From IMG/VR virus record IMGVR_UViG_3300034163_000009, positions 1-29,692 of that record: DNA of 29,692 nucleotides. One strand, written 5' to 3'. Below are positions 7,063 to 13,951 of the stretch, piece by piece (within the stretch, counting starts at the first letter, position 1; each line of letters opens with the position of its first letter). The notes under the pieces are model-generated. The model ran no database searches, was not told the DNA's origin, and saw nothing but the letters and a program-made list of their open reading frames with translations. This DNA comes from a virus. A program made the translations under genes and the position numbers.

Positions 7063-7540
7063 TCATCCCAACTCAGAGCTAGTCGCGATGGCCTGGATAG
7101 CAAGCATTCCAGGCTTCAATACTAGTATGGTTGCCACGCAGCCTCCGGTTGAGCAGAACTGGCCGCTGAACAGTGACAGTGTCGGACAGTTCGTTACGGT
7201 GGCGACGATCGGTGGAACGCCGATGCTCGGCATGCCGATTGCTCAGGCTGTTATGGAGATCAAAGGCTGGGCGACGAAACCAGGTTCGAACAAGCCTCCC
7301 TGGTTCGCAGCGAATGATTTGCTGCAGCGTATTTGGCTCGCGACGTATAGCAAGCAGCCTGGTGTTTTTGGGCGTGCACTGACAATCCAATCAGGAAACG
7401 TTACGTACAATCCTGCGAGTGCGACTGAGGCTGTCGTGCATGCTGAGCCGCGACGGATTTATAGCGATCCGCGAAACTGGGCCTGTTACTCAATGGACAT
7501 GAGCTTCTCTTGGCGGGAGGCTAACCTAGTAATTCGATAG
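7055..7540 (+). CDS. putative tail terminator protein (161 aa)
   Basis: The ATG at 7055 overlaps the end of the upstream gene by 8 bases; a longer frame back to 6803 is a shadow inside the neck gene. The N-terminus (NSELVAMAWIASIPGF) is the usual first helix of tail terminators ('..el.a..wl..ip'). The middle segment, F-V-T-V-A-T-I-G-G-T-P, then A-V-M-E-I-K-G-W-A, fits the family's central beta sheet, and D-P-R-N-W-A-C-Y-S-M-D-M-S-F-S-W-R matches the closing strand. Tail terminators cap the tube and dock it to the head. Placement between gp10-like and tube genes is canonical. Confidence 0.65.
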   Translation: MANHPNSELVAMAWIASIPGFNTSMVATQPPVEQNWPLNSDSVGQFVTVATIGGTPMLGMPIAQAVMEIKGWATKPGSNKPPWFAANDLLQRIWLATYSKQPGVFGRALTIQSGNVTYNPASATEAVVHAEPRRIYSDPRNWACYSMDMSFSWREANLVIR

Positions 7541-7583
7541 TAAGGAAGTCGTGGCGGACGCTTAGGATAGGAGGTTGACGACA

Positions 7584-7838
7584 ATGGCGAACAGGAAGCC
7601 GCAGATCCGAATTAAGCATCCAGGAGCGCTAACGCGTAAGGCGAAGGCTTCTGGAAAGTCTGCACAAGCGTACGCGCGCCAGGTGATGTCCGCCAAGAAG
7701 GGGAAGTATCCAGCTCAGACTCGTCGCCAGGCGAACTTTGCCTTGGTAGCGGCCAAGTGGAGCAAGCCGACTGCAGGCTCCGCTAAGGCAAAGACAGCTG
7801 GCCGTAAGGCTGCAGCGACTCGCAGGAGGCGAGGGTAG
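7584..7838 (+). CDS. small Lys/Arg/Ala-rich basic protein (84 aa)
   Basis: AGGAGG (7569-7574) sits nine bases before the ATG at 7584; a TTG at 7575 in the same frame is less likely. About a third of the residues are Lys or Arg. The fold part, H-P-G-A-L-T-R-K-A-K-A-S-G-K-S, then A-Y-A-R-Q-V-M and R-R-Q-A-N-F-A-L-V-A-A-K-W, recurs in small phage proteins of unknown function. The tail (AKAKTAGRKAAATRRRR) is histone-like, suggesting nucleic-acid or virion binding. Its stop is directly followed by the next ATG (TAG-ATG). Confidence 0.65.
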   Translation: MANRKPQIRIKHPGALTRKAKASGKSAQAYARQVMSAKKGKYPAQTRRQANFALVAAKWSKPTAGSAKAKTAGRKAAATRRRRG

Positions 7839-8225
7839 ATGGCAGGTATTCTTGCGCTTGGACCAGGAGTTTCGCCTGGGTATCAGGCTCTTGTTGGAAA
7901 CGGTGTAATCAACCTGACTACACTGTCGCTCGCCACGCTTGGTGCTAACACAGGCGTAACCTTCCCGAACATCCCAGGCTCCACGCTAGTGGTAACCAAG
8001 ACAGTCACCGGCGACCCTCTCGCTACGATCCAGCCTGGAGCTACGATCCTAGGCTTCCAGGTTGCAGCTATTGGGTTTACGGAGGCAGTAGCGGGTAACC
8101 TGTACTTGCTCGGGCCGTTCTTTACGCTCGACGCGAACGCAGGTACTGGCCTGGTTCAAATCAACTTCGCGACGCCTGCAAACGTCGCCGGGATCGCCGT
8201 GCTCCAGTCCGGCGGCGTCTACTAG
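7839..8225 (+). CDS. duplicated beta-rich structural protein, copy 1 (128 aa)
   Basis: The protein begins MAGILALGPGVSPGYQ and ends GIAVLQSGGVY. It is clearly paralogous to the next gene: shared blocks include ILALGPGV, VGNGV-NLTTL, VTFPNIPG-TLV, KTVTGDP, GPFFTLD and QSGGVY. It is Gly/Ala/Val/Thr-rich with no charge clusters or membrane helix, in keeping with a virion surface or tail decoration protein. A good AGGAGG lies just upstream, inside the end of the basic protein gene. Position directly before the major tail protein suggests a tail or neck decoration role, which is inferred. Confidence 0.65.
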   Translation: MAGILALGPGVSPGYQALVGNGVINLTTLSLATLGANTGVTFPNIPGSTLVVTKTVTGDPLATIQPGATILGFQVAAIGFTEAVAGNLYLLGPFFTLDANAGTGLVQINFATPANVAGIAVLQSGGVY

Positions 8226-8243
8226 CAGGAGGGAAACGATTAG

Positions 8244-8624
8244 ATGACTATACTTGCCCTCGGGCCGGGTGTCGCAGGATATCAGCAGATGGTTGGGAAT
8301 GGTGTAGCCAACCTGACGACACTGTGTGTGACACCTCCAGGAGGTACTACCGCAGTAACGTTCCCAAACATCCCAGGCTTCACGCTGGTTGCGGTCAAGA
8401 CCGTTACAGGCGATCCAGGTCTCACGGTTCAGCCCGGCTCGACGATCCTCGGAGAGCAGGTAGCAGCACTCCCGTTCGCTGAGGCGCTGTTCCCGGATAC
8501 CTATATCCTCGGTCCGTTCTTCACGCTCGACGAGAACGTGGGAACGGCTCTTGTTCAGCTCAACATCACAACGCTCGCGAACTTGTCCGGGATCGGCGTG
8601 ATTCAGTCCGGCGGCGTTTACTAG
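8244..8624 (+). CDS. duplicated beta-rich structural protein, copy 2 (126 aa)
   Basis: Paralogue of the preceding gene in direct tandem, separated by 18 bases that hold CAGGAGGGAAACG as ribosome binding site. The central core (VTFPNIPGFTLVAVKTVTG) and the ends (TILALGPGV, VIQSGGVY) are conserved, while the N-terminal loop (CVTPPGGTTA) and the region before GPFFTLD have diverged. Third-position differences are many, so the duplication is not recent. Both copies keep full length, which implies that each is used, perhaps as two subunits of a mixed ring or decoration. Confidence 0.65.
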   Translation: MTILALGPGVAGYQQMVGNGVANLTTLCVTPPGGTTAVTFPNIPGFTLVAVKTVTGDPGLTVQPGSTILGEQVAALPFAEALFPDTYILGPFFTLDENVGTALVQLNITTLANLSGIGVIQSGGVY

Positions 8625-8639
8625 AAGGAGGTGTGATAC

Positions 8640-9269
8640 ATGGCATACACAGGAGTCACTCCTGGTAACGTCGTTCAGGGACCTGCAACGATCTATTGGG
8701 GGCTGTCCCTCGGGGTCACCGAACCGCCGTCCGTGAACGCTGCGTTGCTGACTGATCCGGATAGCGCTGGTGGCTCCGGGTGGAACGACTTCGGCGCAAC
8801 GATGGGCGGCGTCTCATGGGACGTTGCGTATACGTACGGCCAGATCAAGGCAGACCAGATCATCGATCCAATCGGCGCGCGGCTTACTGGTCGCACGATC
8901 ACGGTCACTACGTCGTTGCTCGAAGCGACGCTGACTAACCTGCAGGTCTCGATGAACCAGTCGGGCACGCTCAGCGCAGGTGTCGGAATCACAACGTTCG
9001 ACCCGGGTGGAGCAATCGCTGCTCCCGGACCTGTGACGCCTCAGCTGACCCAGCCGCAGTACAGCGCGGTACTGATCGATGGTTGGGCTCCTTCGCTCGC
9101 GAGCGGCGCGGCTGCGCGTCGACGCTTCATCCTGCGCAAGGTGCTCAACGATGTCAAGGCGACTGCGAAGTATGACCTGACTACTCAGTCGGTGTGGGCC
9201 TGCACGTTCACGTGCTACTACGTGAGTGCGGCTAAGTCGCCATTCATCGTTCAGGACCAGACTGCATAG
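8640..9269 (+). CDS. major tail (tube) protein (209 aa)
   Basis: A strong AAGGAGGTG precedes the ATG. The sequence shows the hallmarks of actinobacterial-phage tube proteins: P-A-T-I-Y-W-G near the N-terminus, G-A-T-M-G-G-V-S-W-D-V, then D-Q-I-I-D-P-I-G-A-R-L-T-G-R, and L-L-E-A-T-L-T-N-L. It ends with an R-R-R-F-I-L-R-K-V-L segment and an aromatic strand. Length is typical. The order terminator, tube, DUF6131, G/GT chaperones, tape measure confirms the call. The subunits would stack as rings around the tape measure protein. Confidence 0.85.
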   Translation: MAYTGVTPGNVVQGPATIYWGLSLGVTEPPSVNAALLTDPDSAGGSGWNDFGATMGGVSWDVAYTYGQIKADQIIDPIGARLTGRTITVTTSLLEATLTNLQVSMNQSGTLSAGVGITTFDPGGAIAAPGPVTPQLTQPQYSAVLIDGWAPSLASGAAARRRFILRKVLNDVKATAKYDLTTQSVWACTFTCYYVSAAKSPFIVQDQTA

Positions 9270-9278
9270 GAGGACTAC

Positions 9279-9434
9279 ATGATCGTACTCGGTGCGATCC
9301 TGCTCATCATCGGCTTCGTGCTCGGGATCTATATCCTGATCGTCGCCGGAGTTATCCTGCTAGTCATCGGACTAGTATTCCTACTTCTTGGTCGGTCCGG
9401 TCGTCCGGTCGGCGGCCGCGCTCACTGGTTCTAG
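9279..9434 (+). CDS. DUF6131-like small membrane protein (51 aa)
   Basis: Too short for many gene callers. AGGAGG overlaps the tube gene stop and precedes the ATG at 9279. The protein is nearly all hydrophobic up to residue 38 (GAILLIIGFVLGIYILIVA and a second helix ending LVFLLLG), then ends G-R-S-G-R-P-V-G-G-R-A-H-W-F. That tail and the two-helix layout match a small membrane family (DUF6131) that I know as common directly after the tube gene in actinobacterial phages. Its function is unknown. Confidence 0.75.
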   Translation: MIVLGAILLIIGFVLGIYILIVAGVILLVIGLVFLLLGRSGRPVGGRAHWF

Positions 9435-9450
9435 AAAGGACGGCTTCGAA

Positions 9451-9846
9451 ATGGCGGACACCAAGTCTAAGTCGAAAGACATCGACATCATACCAGGTGA
9501 TGTCGATGTCCTTCGACTCTCGACCAAAGACGAGTCTGAACCGATTGAGATGGTGACGCTCTTCGAGATCGACGATACTACGTATCAGGTCCCCAAGAAT
9601 CCTTCACCTACCGTCGGTCTGCGGTACTTGAAGATTTGTAAGACTGAAGGACCTGAAGCTGGAGCGTACTATCTCCTAAGCAACATGCTTGGAGAGCAGG
9701 GTTACGAAGCCCTCATGGATTACGAACAGCTAACTCAGGATCAGTACGACTTCATTCTGACAGCTGCGCTCCGTATCGCGACTGGCAAAACAGAACGCCC
9801 AAAAGGGAGGAACCTCCAGACTGGGCCATTCGGACGGCCCAGCTAA
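9451..9846 (+). CDS. tail assembly chaperone G (131 aa)
   Basis: The start is the ATG at 9451, after GAAAGGACGG and 16 bases past the membrane protein stop; an open frame from 9388 lies inside that gene. The protein is acidic at its N-terminus and has an alpha-helical C-terminal half (T-V-G-L-R-Y-L-K-I, Y-Y-L-L-S-N-M-L-G, A-A-L-R-I-A-T-G-K), as in gpG-type chaperones that coat the tape measure protein during tail assembly. The last codons contain a slippery heptamer that produces the longer GT form. Confidence 0.8.
   Translation: MADTKSKSKDIDIIPGDVDVLRLSTKDESEPIEMVTLFEIDDTTYQVPKNPSPTVGLRYLKICKTEGPEAGAYYLLSNMLGEQGYEALMDYEQLTQDQYDFILTAALRIATGKTERPKGRNLQTGPFGRPS
9798..9804 (+). other. -1 ribosomal frameshift site (C CCA AAA)
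   Basis: In the G reading frame the codons are CGC CCA AAA GGG, so the heptamer C-CCA-AAA fits the X-XXY-YYZ rule. Slipping back one base re-pairs both tRNAs (CCC, AAA) and continues as AGG GAG GAA CCT. The G frame stops 42 bases later, and the -1 frame stays open to 10220, as expected for tail chaperone genes. GGGAGG just downstream might act as an internal Shine-Dalgarno-like stimulator. Confidence 0.85.
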
Positions 9847-10220
9847 TATGGATCCTCGATTGTCTGGACAGCGTTTGCAGCGACATGAATGCGCTACACC
9901 GTATTCGAGACATCAAGAAGCTCGACGGGCCAACGTTCTTCCGTCTAGCGTATAGACTACCAGCTTATGAAGGTGCTGCGCGACTAGATCTCGAAGGCTG
10001 GCTCGAAGAACTGAATACGGAACTTAACCCAGAGAAGTCGCTTGATGAAATCAGGTCGGAGCTGTACGGGAGCGCTCCGAGAAGACCTCACGAGGAGAGC
10101 GTGGTGCAGACAGACTCGACACGCGTGGCAACTCTAGAGGAACTGCAGGCTGCTGGTCCGGCGATGCCAGCTCTGCAACAGAACGTACCTATTTTTGAAG
10201 TCGTTAGGTGCACTGAGTAA
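9804..10220 (+). CDS. tail assembly chaperone T domain (reached by -1 frameshift, GT fusion 256 aa)
   Basis: After the slip, translation reads REEPPDWAIRTAQLIWILD... to the TAA ending at 10220. The fusion product has 118 residues from G plus 138 from this frame. The T part carries the usual start (P-P-D-W-A-I-R-T-A-Q) and two helical motifs (F-F-R-L-A-Y-R-L-P-A-Y-E-G and the acidic L-D-L-E-G-W-L-E-E-L). GT binds both tape measure and tube subunits and is made in small amounts relative to G. An ATG at 9885 also opens this frame, but an independent start there would omit the conserved W-A-I region. Confidence 0.8.
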   Translation, partial: REEPPDWAIRTAQLIWILDCLDSVCSDMNALHRIRDIKKLDGPTFFRLAYRLPAYEGAARLDLEGWLEELNTELNPEKSLDEIRSELYGSAPRRPHEESVVQTDSTRVATLEELQAAGPAMPALQQNVPIFEVVRCTE

Positions 10221-10221
10221 T

Positions 10222-13200
10222 ATGGCCGCAGGATTCAAGGTCGCACAGGGCTACCTCGAGGTTGATGTCGATTACGCGACTCTTGACGCGGGTATAGCAG
10301 GTATTGAGGCGCGCCTGGCAGCAATCAGGAATCTAGCGATTGACGCGAACCTGCCTACGGGAGCTATCGACGCGGCTATTGCGGACATTACGGCCAAGCT
10401 GGCTACGCTTAAGTTGAAGACGCTAGCCATCGGCGGTATCGATCAGACCGAGCTGAACGCGTCGCTCCTTGAAATTCAGGCTAAGCTAACCGCGTTCACT
10501 GATACTCACGGCCTCGATATTCGCACGACAGGAATCAGCGACGCGATCTCTCAGTTGGCGGCTCTTAGGGTCGCGGCTGATGCGACGACTGGTACTGAAG
10601 GAAGCGGTACAGGTGGTGGTACAGGCTTTCTAGGTTTGGCTGCGGCGCTGCTAGGGTTCGGAGGCGTCCGAGGAGCATTGGGTGCGCTGACGGCTCAGAT
10701 CCCTCTATTTGGCGGAGCGCTTGCAGGCGTCCCATTCTTGACCTCAGTCGGCGGCTTCCATCTTCTGGCTGACTCGATTCTGGAAGTAGGAGCGGAGCTT
10801 ATTCCAGCTGCAATCGCGCTGGGAGCTTTCGGCGTAGCGGCGTCTAGTACTGTCAGTGATATTGTTCATCAAGAGCAAGCGTTCCTCACTATCACGACTG
10901 CACTTGGTACTCAGTTTCCTGGACTATCTAAAGGGTTGCAGACCTTTACTGATTCCGTCAAGCCGGAAGTATACGTGCTGTTCGGTGAAGCACTAGGCGT
11001 GATCAATTCACATACTAGTACGTTCCAGCAGCTGGCAACAGGCGCAGGTCAGGTCCTGGACAATCTGGGTGCGCGTGCTGCGCTAGCTCTAGGCGGTAAT
11101 GGACTTGATGGGCTGATCGGCAAGGGTGTTAGCGACCTGCAGACACTAGGCAATATTGTCGGGAACGTCTTTGGTATCTTCGGCAACATTCTGAAGACGC
11201 TACCGGGTTACGCGCAGCTGCTCTTTGCTGGACTGCAAGATGCTACAGGTGCATTGGAAGCGCTAACAGGCAACTCGCTAGTGCAGGGTCTCTTGAGTAT
11301 CGGTCTAGCTCTCCATGGAGCAGTGCTCTGGGGCGGACTTGCCGTTACGGGCTTGATGCTTCTGCAGACACCGATCATGAGTATCGTAGGTTGGGTCGGC
11401 GGAGCTATTAATGCGCTGGTAAAGTTCGGCGTCATGTTTAGCGTCGTTGCAGCTCAGGAAGGTATTCTGGCGGCTGCCACTGCTACGCTTGAGGGTGTGA
11501 TGGCGGCGCTCGCGGCAGTGAACCCGTTTGTCTGGGTTGCGATTGGAGTCGGAGCGCTCATCGGGTTGGTTTTTTGGCTGTCTAATACTAAGACGTCGGC
11601 ACAGCAGTCAATGGATGCGATTAACAAGCTGGCAGAAAGTGCAACGTCGTTTCCGCTGGTTATGATGGCGCTAACTAACGGCCTACAGCAGACGAACCAG
11701 CAGCTGCAGCAGACGCCGCAGTACATCCAGGTTACGACCGTTGGCATGCATGGTCTGAGTCAGACGATTACAGAACTCAATCCGCAATATACAGGACTTG
11801 CAGGGAATGTTAAGGCACTGAGTGGTGAGATCTCGACTCAGAGTTCACGTCTAGATCAGCTAAACAAGATTACCGGTAGTGCAGCAACTACTCAGCAGGA
11901 TCTGCAGTCTATTGGAGTCAAAAATCTAGACCTGGCAACTATGTCAGCTAGTGCGTACAAGATCCTGGTTGAAGAAGTTACCGCATATGCTACAGCGACT
12001 ACCCAGTTGGCAGGATATCAGAGCGGTCCAGCTGCAGCAGCTCAGAACGCGCTGACAAATCTGTATATGCAGGAAACAGTGCCCGCGATCCAGAAGATCA
12101 CGCAGGCTGAGACGCAGCTGATGACCGTGATCACGGGAGGACAATCGGCGTTCGACTCGTTCGAGCTAAACCTTGCGGCTATGAATACGAACCTGAGTGC
12201 CGCCGAGGCTGCAACAGGTTCAGTAACACACAGCTTCGATGGCGTGACATCAAAGGTATCCGCTGCAGGTGCGGCTATGGCTGGAACTTCTCAGGCAAGT
12301 TACACACTGAACCAGGCATTCTACGGACAGGTTAACGCGGCGCAGCAAGTTGTCGATGCATTGGCGGCGCAGAGCATCTCGACGAGTGATATGTCTAAGG
12401 TTGTCGCCACTACTGTTGGACAGATGTTGCAGTTCGCAGGTAGCAACACAGCAGCGCGCTCGACACTTGTGGACTTGATCAACAACGCACTTGGTCCTGG
12501 AACTGTCACGCTCAAGAGCTTGAACCAGTGGGTCGGAACTAACTCAACGTCATTGGGTACGATGAATGGAATCATTGGTGATTCAACAGTCAAGGCTGGC
12601 GGACTGAATGGTGTTTTGTCGACGACGCTGAAGAACATGCAGGCTATTGCGCTGCTTCAGGCGGAGGGTGGTCAGCAGGCATGGAATATCTTCACGTCGG
12701 ACATTGAGAAGGGTACGACGAATAGTCAGGGCTTCACGACTGCTACTCAAGAGGTCATAGCGCAGCTGGTTACTCAGTCAAACAATAGTCTACCCGCTGC
12801 GCAGCGTGCCTTCGAGAATTATGCAGAACAAGGTCTAGGACTAACTAAGACGCAGGCTGACGCGCTCTGGAAGACGGACCTGCCTGGGATGCAGGCTGAG
12901 ATTGATTCGCTGCACGGCGCGTCGTTGGGTGTTAATGTTGCTGGTTCAGGTTCCGGAACTATTACGATGACGGAGCAGGGTATCAAGAATGCTCAGACAG
13001 GCTATCTAGAGTTCCATGCATCAGGTGGTCCTATTCGTGGCTTTGGTGGACCGACGCAAGATAATGTTCCTGTACTCGCCAGCGTGGGCGAATATATGGT
13101 GAATGCCGCAGCGGTCAATAAGTACGGCGTCGGATTGTTTGAAGCACTGAATGCACAGAAGCTTGCTCTGGGCGGTTCTATTGACTATTCGAGCTTCCAG

Positions 13201-13950
13201 AACGCGGTTACTATGGCTAGTGGCGCGGAGACTAGTGCGGCTACTAGTACAGAAGGTTCAGCAGCGCAGGCCATGATTGCGGACATGAAGGCTAAGATAC
13301 AGGCACAGGCAGCAGCGGCTGCTGCAGCCGCCTTGACAGCCGCATCGTCGTTTATTGCTTCAGGTGGAACATCCGGTGGAATTATTCAAGCAATGATGAC
13401 CACTATGGCAGCAGCTCGTGGCTGGACCGGTGCGCAGTTGACTGCGCTGCTGGAAGTAGAATCCCGTGAAGCCGGATTCAGTATGACTGCACAGAATCCA
13501 ACCTCTAGTGCCTACGGTCTAGCGCAGTTTATTAACGGACCCAGCGAGTATGCACAGTACGGTGGCAACTCTACTACAGCAGCTGGACAGATCACTGCGA
13601 TGCTGAACTATATTGCGCAGACTTACGGTACTCCAGAAGCCGCCTGGCAAAGCGAATTGACTCGCGGCTTTTACGGAGCTGGAGGGTATCTACCGCCGGG
13701 ACGATCAGGATACGTCGGTGAGTCTGGTATGGAAAGGATTACCGCAGTGCCAGGAGGAGGTACTAGAGTAACTCCTATGGGTGGAGGCGATCTAGGCTCC
13801 AGGCTCGATACACTAATCAATCTGACCCAGACGCTGATTAATACGACTGCAGCTGTTCCCAATGGAATTGGTAGTAGAGTGGGCAATGCGATGATGGTTG
13901 GCGGAGCGAGCACATCAGCCCAGATGCGTTATGGTCGAAGGGGTACATGA
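10222..13950 (+). CDS. tape measure protein with lytic transglycosylase-like domain (1242 aa)
   Basis: The longest gene in the window, directly after the G/GT chaperones. The ATG at 10222 is preferred over an in-frame TTG at 10195. Residues about 1-120 are helical repeats (A-T-L-D-A-G-I-A-G-I-E-A-R-L). Hydrophobic membrane-like helices lie near 357-453 (LHGAVLWGGLAVTGLMLL, FVWVAIGVGALIGLVFWLS). Residues ~930-980 carry the usual 'SGGPIRGFGGPTQDNVPVLAS-VGEYMVNA' pattern. A soluble-lytic-transglycosylase-like domain spans ~1068-1140, with Glu1080 in E-V-E-S-R-E-A-G and A-Y-G-L-A-Q-F following. It sets tail length, and the lytic domain should help pierce peptidoglycan during DNA entry. Confidence 0.9.
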   Translation: MAAGFKVAQGYLEVDVDYATLDAGIAGIEARLAAIRNLAIDANLPTGAIDAAIADITAKLATLKLKTLAIGGIDQTELNASLLEIQAKLTAFTDTHGLDIRTTGISDAISQLAALRVAADATTGTEGSGTGGGTGFLGLAAALLGFGGVRGALGALTAQIPLFGGALAGVPFLTSVGGFHLLADSILEVGAELIPAAIALGAFGVAASSTVSDIVHQEQAFLTITTALGTQFPGLSKGLQTFTDSVKPEVYVLFGEALGVINSHTSTFQQLATGAGQVLDNLGARAALALGGNGLDGLIGKGVSDLQTLGNIVGNVFGIFGNILKTLPGYAQLLFAGLQDATGALEALTGNSLVQGLLSIGLALHGAVLWGGLAVTGLMLLQTPIMSIVGWVGGAINALVKFGVMFSVVAAQEGILAAATATLEGVMAALAAVNPFVWVAIGVGALIGLVFWLSNTKTSAQQSMDAINKLAESATSFPLVMMALTNGLQQTNQQLQQTPQYIQVTTVGMHGLSQTITELNPQYTGLAGNVKALSGEISTQSSRLDQLNKITGSAATTQQDLQSIGVKNLDLATMSASAYKILVEEVTAYATATTQLAGYQSGPAAAAQNALTNLYMQETVPAIQKITQAETQLMTVITGGQSAFDSFELNLAAMNTNLSAAEAATGSVTHSFDGVTSKVSAAGAAMAGTSQASYTLNQAFYGQVNAAQQVVDALAAQSISTSDMSKVVATTVGQMLQFAGSNTAARSTLVDLINNALGPGTVTLKSLNQWVGTNSTSLGTMNGIIGDSTVKAGGLNGVLSTTLKNMQAIALLQAEGGQQAWNIFTSDIEKGTTNSQGFTTATQEVIAQLVTQSNNSLPAAQRAFENYAEQGLGLTKTQADALWKTDLPGMQAEIDSLHGASLGVNVAGSGSGTITMTEQGIKNAQTGYLEFHASGGPIRGFGGPTQDNVPVLASVGEYMVNAAAVNKYGVGLFEALNAQKLALGGSIDYSSFQNAVTMASGAETSAATSTEGSAAQAMIADMKAKIQAQAAAAAAAALTAASSFIASGGTSGGIIQAMMTTMAAARGWTGAQLTALLEVESREAGFSMTAQNPTSSAYGLAQFINGPSEYAQYGGNSTTAAGQITAMLNYIAQTYGTPEAAWQSELTRGFYGAGGYLPPGRSGYVGESGMERITAVPGGGTRVTPMGGGDLGSRLDTLINLTQTLINTTAAVPNGIGSRVGNAMMVGGASTSAQMRYGRRGT

Positions 13951-13951
13951 G

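Noticed and set aside
9885-10220. Independent gene starting at ATG 9885
   Set aside because: The frame is open back to the slippery site and carries the conserved PPDWAIRTAQ before that ATG, so it is the frameshift product.
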